Shown: positions 58,015-64,000 of the stretch, piece by piece | Layout of the letters: each line of letters starts with the position of its first letter | Position numbering within the stretch: the stretch's first letter is position 1 | Source: Pyxicephalus adspersus | Lineage: Eukaryota > Chordata > Amphibia > Anura > Pyxicephalidae | NCBI RefSeq assembly: GCF_032062135.1 | Contig: NC_092860.1 | Location: 123,307,772-123,371,771 of the forward strand | Length of the DNA: 64,000 nt | Reading direction: 5' to 3' | Notes under the pieces: model-generated | What the model saw: only the letters and a program-made list of their open reading frames with translations | What the model was told of the DNA's origin: nothing | Databases searched by the model: none | Position numbers and translations under genes: made by a program

Positions 58015-59263
58015 CCGGCTGCACCTATGGGACTTCACCAACTTTATTTATGGTTAAAACATGGCCAACACTGTATATGTACTAAGTAGGTTATCTATGT
58101 CTAGTGCCAACCTAGTTGGCCGATAATTGGGTCCCTATATATAAGCTTATTAGGGGTTGGCAATATCCCACTTGAGGGAACCATCACTCGTTAGTATCTG
58201 AATATCATTTCACTACTACACTAATATATTAATCTAATTAAACCTAAATATAAAGAGTTGACATAGTTTTTCCTTCACTGCCACCAAATATCGTCAGCAG
58301 AATGGCAAAATGGTCATTTGTTAATAGGTGTTGAACCTAAAAGAAAGTATAATAAATATAGCTTTACTCCATGCTCACACTTAATTTGCCATTAAAATAA
58401 AAGTATTTGTAACTATTTTTAAACAAAATAAAAATGTTTGCATATTCAACACTGTTAGTTTTGAGTGGACCTGACCATTGATGTTTGCTAATTGTATTGG
58501 ATGGTAATGCCATGAAGCAGACTGCAGAGAATAATTCTTCAATGAAGAAAGTGTTTGATTTCCTTTGCTCATCTCTAACAGTTGTAAAGGCCACTTGAGC
58601 CTGAGCAGCCCTTCGCCCAACCTACGTAAGCACATTCATGCCGTGTTATCTTTAGACCATTGGAACCCATTTTAGTTGTTTTACTGGTTACTGTATTATT
58701 ACACTAATGTATTATTGGAAGCCATTTTTGCAGGAGCAGATTGTACTATTGTTTGTTTTATTTTTCCCATTAGGGATTTTTAATTGTTCTATCCCAGTTC
58801 ACTGAAGATCATGTCTAAACACAGCAGCAATAAAACAGAGAACAGCTGGGTAACTAAGCTTTTAGCTGGCACAGATTTGAGTAGCGTGTAAACTTAGTTC
58901 AGTTCTTTGAAAACTCTCCAGTTGATTTTTAGTTTATAGGTCCCTTTGACAGTAGATAAACAATAGTATAACTAGCAGATGATTCACTTGGCTAAATGAA
59001 CTACGTAGAAGAAAAAACACAAATATAGACATGTTAATTGACAATATTAAGTCATTAGGATTAACTGACGGGGATAATTAAAATATGACAGAACACTTAA
59101 CTTCCATAAATTAAAATGAAAAGTTCCAGTTTGTTTAAATAATCTAACTTGTTCATCTGATAGCTTTTGGAAATCCCTGATATTGGTAACAGAAATCACA
59201 GGATGCCCATGTCATCATATCTATGGATATCTGCCATTGCAATGAAGTCTGGTGGTTTAGCTT
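58015..59263. other. No recognisable feature
   Basis: AT-rich. Minus-strand frames at 58364-58635 have no splice or motif support. Confidence 0.4.
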
Positions 59264-59493
59264 CATAGACCCTGATTTATGAAAGCTTTCCAAGGCTGCA
59301 GAGGATACACTTTCATCAGTGAAGCTGGGTGATCCAGCAAACCTGGAATGGATCTGGTCCAGAATTCAAAACGTTTGTTAGCAAATAGCAATGAGTTTTA
59401 AAAATTAATTCCATATTTTCTGGGCCACGAAGCTTCACTTCTAAAAGTGTATTCTCTCCAGCCTTGGAGAGCTTTCATAAATCAGGCCCATAG
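59264..59493. mobile_element. Palindromic MITE with perfect 5-bp target duplication
   Basis: Element 59269-59488, from ACCCTGATTTATGAAAGC to GCTTTCATAAATCAGGCC, flanked by identical CATAG at 59264-59268 and 59489-59493. Nearly the whole 220 bp is one imperfect palindrome with an asymmetric centre (CAGAATTCAAAACGTTTGTT AGCAAATAGC). No coding capacity. A 5-bp duplication excludes the hAT (8), piggyBac (TTAA), Tc1 (TA) and Harbinger (3) patterns; Transib-type elements make 5-bp duplications, but the termini here are not obviously Transib-like. Confidence 0.9.
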
Positions 59494-60006
59494 TCTGAAT
59501 TCTAATTTCTGCCCAGTCTAATTGGATTTGGAATTGGATACCAAAATATCAGAAAAGTTATGCTTAGATCTTATACTAATGTAGTCATTCCAAAATAAAG
59601 TACAGATAAACAGAATATAAACCCTTTGGATTTGAAAATGCAAAAGGGTCTGGAGTTCCAGTTTAGGATAGAGTCTCTTCAAAAAATGTATATATTCTTA
59701 AAAGAAGGCTAGTTTTGGGATTTTTTTTATTGTACAGGTAGTCCCCGAGACGACTCCTAGATGCGAACGGGTCTTCCCTGCTCGCTCGTGTGCAGGACGG
59801 AGGCTTGACGGGGGGGGGTCGGTTTGCATGACTTGCAGAAGTAATCTTTTGCTAAACACAGTTGCGGTTGTGGGTGATCCCAAGAGCTGAGCTGATGGGT
59901 AACATTTTTTTTTAACTCTTTAACCACCTAGCCGGTATGCCCCTACGAAGGTCGGGCAAAAAAAAATGGCTAGGATGGTTAACCCCGTAATTTTGTCACA
60001 TCCTTT

Positions 60007-60048
60007 CCTCCATGGTCCCGCTGTGCACATCCAGCGGGACCATGGAGG
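60007..60048. repeat. Perfect 17-bp inverted repeat
   Basis: CCTCCATGGTCCCGCTG at 60007-60023 and its complement at 60032-60048 with an 8-base loop, inside element 2. GC-rich and perfect, so thermodynamically strong. Confidence 0.95.
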
Positions 60049-60147
60049 TAAGGATTCCAGCGTCGTTTTTCTATTCCAGCGTCGTCCTCCGTCCATCGTC
60101 GTCCGTCGATCTCCCTCTCCAGCGTCGGGTGCCAGCGGGACCGGTAG

Positions 60148-60255
60148 GATGCCGGCCGGTATCTTGTGTTCCGCTGCCCGGCATCTTGCGTTCCGCCGCC
60201 CGGCCGGCTGAACACAAGATCCCGGCCGGCTGAACACAAGATACCGGCCGGCATC
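60148..60255. repeat. Perfect 24-bp inverted repeat plus 22-bp direct duplication
   Basis: GATGCCGGCCGGTATCTTGT GTTC at 60148-60171 is exactly inverted at 60232-60255. Immediately before the right arm, a near-identical GAACACAAGATCCCGGCCGG unit forms a direct duplication. Lies in the CpG-rich half of TTAA element 2. Confidence 0.92.
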
Positions 60256-60418
60256 TTACCTGGTCCCGCTGATCGTCCACGTCCGTCTTCGTCCAGCGCC
60301 GGATGATCTCTGCAGGGAGAAGCCGTCCGGCGGAGAAAAAAAAACGGAAGGCTTCTCCCTGCGTGCGTGATGACGTCGGCGCGTGTGCGGGAAATTCAAA
60401 TAGAAACTCATTCATTCC

Positions 60419-60844
60419 TTTTGTATTGGATTCAATACAAACTCCTGTATTCAATCCAATACAAAATAATTCAAATAAATACAAAGTTTGTAATTGGTAA
60501 ATTCAAACTGTCATTTTGTATTGGATTGAATACAAACTCCTGTATCCAATCCAATACAAAAAATAAAAAAAAATAAAATAAAAGTAAATAACTTGGAAAT
60601 TCAAATTTATCTTTTGTATTTGATTGGATATAAACTTGCGTATCCAATCCAATACAAAAAATAAAAAAAAAGTAAATAACTTGGAAATTCAAATTTATCT
60701 TTTGTATTTGATTGGATACAAACTTGCGTATCCAGTCCAATACAAAATAATATAAAATTAATACAAAGTACATAACTGGTAAATTCAAACGCTCATTTTG
60801 TATTGGATTGAATACAAACTCCGGTATCCAATCCAATACAAAAA
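60419..60844. repeat. Five palindromes at about 94-bp period
   Basis: Palindromes at 60419-60466, 60513-60562, 60612-60659, 60700-60747 and 60795-60844; start-to-start spacing 94, 99, 88 and 95 bases. Arms are TTTTGTATTGGATTGAATAC A and the inverse, with loop AACTCC or AACTTG. Units three and four share the left-arm change TATTTGATTGG and nearly identical spacers (AACTTGGAAATTCAAATTTA), so one arose from the other recently. Confidence 0.95.
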
Positions 60845-61315
60845 AATAAAAAAAAAATAAAAGTAAATACATTTTTTATATTCATATTATCTACTAGAAC
60901 CCCTGTTCGGACATATTTCTGTAAGTTACAGGTCTACAATTTTAAAAAAAAAATTTCATGAAAAACAGTGGATCACTTTTGGTACAGAAATCTAGACCTC
61001 AGTGTAACGCTCAGGTGGTTAATGGCCAAAATAAAATCTGCAGCTATTTCGGTCCGCATATCAAAGCAAAGCTTGCTCCAGAAGTTAATAAATGTCTAGG
61101 CTCCATAAAGTTTTTTTTTTTTTTTTGCTTTGTGATTAGCTCACAGTGAGGATTTCATACAGTAACTGATACCACTCTGCCTAATATTATGTTGAAACAA
61201 ACACCTGTCCTAATTGCATTTATTAAAATATTGTACCTGTTCCAACTTACATACAAATTCACCTTAAGAACAAACCTTCAGTCCCTATCTCTTATGTAAC
61301 CCGAGACAACCTGTA

Positions 61316-62877
61316 TAGGTTTTTACACCTCTTTTATGTTTTTTGCTGCATACATACAGTCCTATAAAGAAAAATGCTTTATATATAAAAGTTTCATAGA
61401 GTCCTTTTCAACAAGAGACAACACAACAGTAATTTTTAATCTCAGGAAGGGAGGCGTGCTGTCATTGAATCCATGGCTGAGTTGTCTTTTTGAAGGATGA
61501 CTTTCTGTATTTCTGTTTATTAGTTCTGAGCATAATACATCTACAGAATTTGTATTAAAACTTCAGGGCCAAAAGGTCTGCTTTAAAATGATCTAATATT
61601 AAAAATAGGTGCATAATAAAATACTGGCAAGAAATGCTACCTTATTATGTAACTGAAGAATGACTTTATTTTCTGTGCGGATTTAAACCTTTGTGTTTTT
61701 CGTCCTAGTTCAATAAAATATTTGTCTTCTTTGTGAGTTTTGCATAGTCTGCTAGGAGCAGCAAATTGACCTTACAGCTAATGCCTCCTTTTTGCTATTC
61801 TGGGAATAGTAATAACATTGCCTAATTTATAGGGCTGCCTATAGATATTCCATATGTTTAATGTCTTTTAAAGGTGCTAAGATCCAGCTGTGAGCTGAGG
61901 CCCGACACTGGCTGTAGTCCAGGCTTTTGTCTGTTTTACCACTGCTTGTTAATAGTAGCCAAGCCTTATGACAATTGTGCTGCCAGCATTTCAGGGTCTA
62001 GATAATAAAAATAGGTTAAAAAGAGGAGTTAGAAATGAATCTTTGATATAAAGATGTAACAATCATATTAAAAGGTTACTTTCCACATTGCTTTGTTGTT
62101 AACTTTTTTTTTGCAGAATCTAATACTGATTTGCTGTATTCCATATAAAATTTCCAGAAAGTCTATTGTCTTAAACATTGACTAAATTTTGGTTTATAAA
62201 AATTCTTCCTGTAATATATTCTGCTTTCAAAATTACTTCATGAATATGTTAAAATGTTATAAAGGCAAAGTAAAAGAATTCTGCCCTAAGATTGTTTGTG
62301 CTTCAATGCTAAAGAATGTATAGGCTTTGGTTTAGTGTAATAAAAGGCGGCGTTGAAGAAAGACACTGCATTCCGGTACTGGAAAAGCAACATAGAATAC
62401 AGAAGATGTCAACTTAAATATAAACCTTTGGGTTTTCTAGGGTTTGTCAACTGTCTGCTTTTCGGCAAAAAGTTAGTTTCAGTGGCCTAAGTTTGAACCT
62501 AATGGCCAAAGACTTTACTAGATTGCAAAGCTTAAATTTCTGATACATGACAGTAATACAACAGTGTGAGCAAATCTCTTTGGAGATAATATATGTGCTC
62601 CGTTTCCTGAGCAATATTTATAATACTTGTACTACCCAAATTTATAATACTTGTACTACTCAACTTGGATGGATGGATTTGGGTTTTTGTATTTACTACT
62701 AGTACTATTTACTACGACTATTTACTACGTTTATTTCTTTTAGTCATTCTCCATTTGAAGGTGGAGCAATCCAGCTTTTTGTTATGAGTTTTATCATCAT
62801 TGAAAAGAAACATTCTAGAACCTCTATTTATCACATGATACAGGTAAAATGGTAAACACATACTTGCACCAATATTT
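61316..62877. other. Long stretch without recognised feature
   Basis: AT-rich; a more balanced patch at 61860-61990. A short direct repeat AATTTATAATACTTGTACTA C is at 62617-62660. No gene or transposon end recognised. Confidence 0.4.
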
Positions 62878-63087
62878 GGCCTGATTTATTAAAGCGGAAG
62901 ATGCACTATCATGGTAGAACCTGGGTGATCTAGCAAACCTGAAACATATTTCTAAAAAATAATTTACAGTTATTTGTCAAATATTTTCAAACTTGGACCA
63001 GATTATTTTCAGTTTTGCTGGATCATCCAGGTTCTCTCATGACAGTTTTTTTTTCTGCAGCCTTTGAGAGCTGTAATAAATCAGTCC
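62878..63087. mobile_element. Palindromic MITE, 5-bp-TSD family, complete but diverged
   Basis: GGCCTGATTTATTAAAGCGG to GCTGTAATAAATCAGTCC, inner arms ACCTGGGTGATCTAGCAAAC and inverse TTTTGCTGGATCATCCAGGT. Flanks TATTT (62873-62877) and TATTG (63088-63092) match at 4 of 5. Confidence 0.88.
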
Positions 63088-63434
63088 TATTGTTTCCATC
63101 ATTATGCCCCAGTATTTGAGAAGAAGCAATAAATTTTTATGAATTTGGTTTAATGTGATTTCCTATTCTTATAAAAAAAATGTTGCATAAGACTTTTTGT
63201 TGTACATTATGCTTAATGCAAAATGGAAAGTTGTGTCAACTTTTTGTTGGAGATGTTGACATCAACAGAAAAGATGAAGTGAAATCAGAGTAACATGTGC
63301 ATTACAGCTCCTTGGGTACAGCTCTTACCCTTAATAAAGAGAGCAGTGAAGAGGACATCACCAGCTCTTGCACCAAAATCTCTTGAGACTAGAAATCAGA
63401 GACACAGTGCCTTAGATAATCTTATACTGTAGAT

Positions 63435-64000
63435 CAGTGGTGCCCAACCTTTTTCATCTGGGGGCCGCTATTGACATTGGGATAAAACTCGTGGACCAAA
63501 ATGCGAACAATTATTAAAGATGTATGTTTAAAACTAGAATACATTTAGTTTAAAATCAAATTAAAACAAAATGTTTCTAGTTACCGTAACATACATGCAC
63601 CAAATAAAAGAGATGACAAATCAAGAATCTTTGCGACGGATACTTACAGAGAAATGCAATTCATGTGTCAGAAAGCTAAGGTGTACATGTTCTTACTAAT
63701 ACATCTTCAGGACCAGTTGCCAACATCCCTGTGTTCCAGAGACATTGAGGGTCACAGAAGGTAAGTGGTCAGCTATGTGTAACAGGCAGTCTGCAGATCT
63801 GACTCCACGCGGCAGTGAGTGGTACTGAGCATCTCCCCCTAGGCAGGGTTCCGTCCCACGATTTAAGGGGTAACCGCATCGCAACCTCACCGCCAGTCTG
63901 AACAGTCTTGAAATTTTGTGAAACTGAAGGGGCACCACAGCGCACAGACAATTAGCAGTACCCTAATGTTCATTGCAATGAGAGTGGCCCCCAGGTGATC
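63435..64000. mobile_element. hAT-type element running off the window
   Basis: Starts CAGTGGTGCCCAACCTTTTT CATCTGGGGGCCGCTATTGA. Close to the window end the inverse of the sub-terminal region appears (ATGAGAGTGGCCCCCAGGTG), so the right terminal repeat and 8-bp duplication should lie just beyond 64000. At least 566 bp. No transposase motif recognised in the visible part. Confidence 0.8.

Larger units (their letters stand above)
59920..61022 (-). mobile_element. TTAA-flanked piggyBac-like non-autonomous element 2
   Basis: Element 59924-61018 (1095 bp) with ends CCACCTAGCCGG and AACGCTCAGGTGG, TTAA at 59920-59923 and 61019-61022. Its right half is the inverse of the left half of element 1 (CAGAAATCTAGACCTCAGTG, TTCTGTAAGTTACAGGTCTA). 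The GC-rich left half has several inverted repeats, and five palindromes lie at 60419-60844. A small internal fold-back at the left tip (CCACCTAGCC ... GGCTAGGATGG TTAA, 59924-59984) may be a further nested MITE or a duplicated end. No transposase. Confidence 0.9.
59734..61315 (+). mobile_element. TA-flanked TIR element split by a TTAA element
   Basis: Element 59736-61313 runs from CAGGTAGTCCCCGAGACGAC to CCCGAGACAACCTG and is flanked by TA on both sides (59734-59735, 61314-61315). Subtracting the inner 1095-bp element and one TTAA leaves about 479 bp, against 476 bp for the uninterrupted inverse copy at 44070-44545. Shared inner motifs include GACGACTCCTAGATGCGAAC and TTCCAACTTACATACAAATT. 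Confidence 0.9.

Noticed and set aside
57713..58057. 114-codon frame including the CGTCGGG motif
   Set aside because: AT-rich, no splice context; the only recognisable part is a dispersed repeat motif shared with non-coding locations.
60419..60844. CRISPR-like appearance of palindromic repeats with spacers
   Set aside because: Repeats are 48-50 bp near-perfect palindromes inside a transposon in a vertebrate genome, spacers are related to one another, and there are no cas genes.
60471..60872. 133-codon minus-strand open frame with repeating FVLDWIQEFVFNPIQN-like peptides
   Set aside because: The repeating peptide is simply the translation of the palindromic 94-bp repeats. There is no start context, splice signal or recognisable fold, and the strand-symmetric palindrome gives similar text in other frames.

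Overview
The window is non-coding-rich vertebrate nuclear DNA, almost certainly from a neobatrachian (ranoid-like) frog. It is AT-rich, has no dense open reading frames, carries assembly gaps as N runs, and is full of dispersed repeats of amphibian type: SINE copies ending in a TGTTGGCGCTATATAAATA-like tail, Tc1 and hAT DNA transposons, TTAA-flanked piggyBac-like elements, and a palindromic MITE family. Species assignment is inference from repeat style only. No bacterial, viral or organellar gene organisation is present.

I can support one protein-coding exon, 5652-5779 on the + strand. It has a good acceptor, a perfect GTGAGT donor and 42 clean codons of a charged helical peptide. I do not recognise the gene. 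No second convincing exon was found, so most of the window is probably intron of this gene and/or flanking intergenic DNA.

Layout: 1-5.6 kb holds small MITE and repeat fragments. 5.6-8.7 kb holds the exon and two back-to-back duplications, the first joined at a single N with an LTR-like insertion in only one copy. 9.3-12.4 kb holds a gap, an LTR-like segment, and a dead Tc1 element split by a hAT element with an 8-bp target duplication. 13.5-24.6 kb holds LTR-like DNA, TIR repeats and the first TTAA element. 26.9-27.2 kb is a complete short hAT element. 31-34 kb is a cluster of SINE tails plus a truncated hAT. 37-47 kb holds several MITEs. 47-56 kb holds two TA-flanked TIR elements that contain gaps, plus more SINE and MITE copies. 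59.3-61.3 kb is a nested set: a TTAA element inside a TA-flanked MITE whose uninterrupted paralogue lies at 44.1 kb. The last 0.6 kb is the start of another hAT-like element.

The strongest structural observations are: (i) a roughly 94-bp-period array of 48-50 bp palindromes inside both TTAA elements; (ii) TTAA insertion shown by an empty-site paralogue within the window; (iii) an unclassified palindromic MITE family for which several copies show 5-bp target duplications; (iv) a filled-site/empty-site duplication around a one-base gap that looks like two haplotypes assembled in tandem. No new gene system was found. The interest here is in mobile-element structure and assembly.
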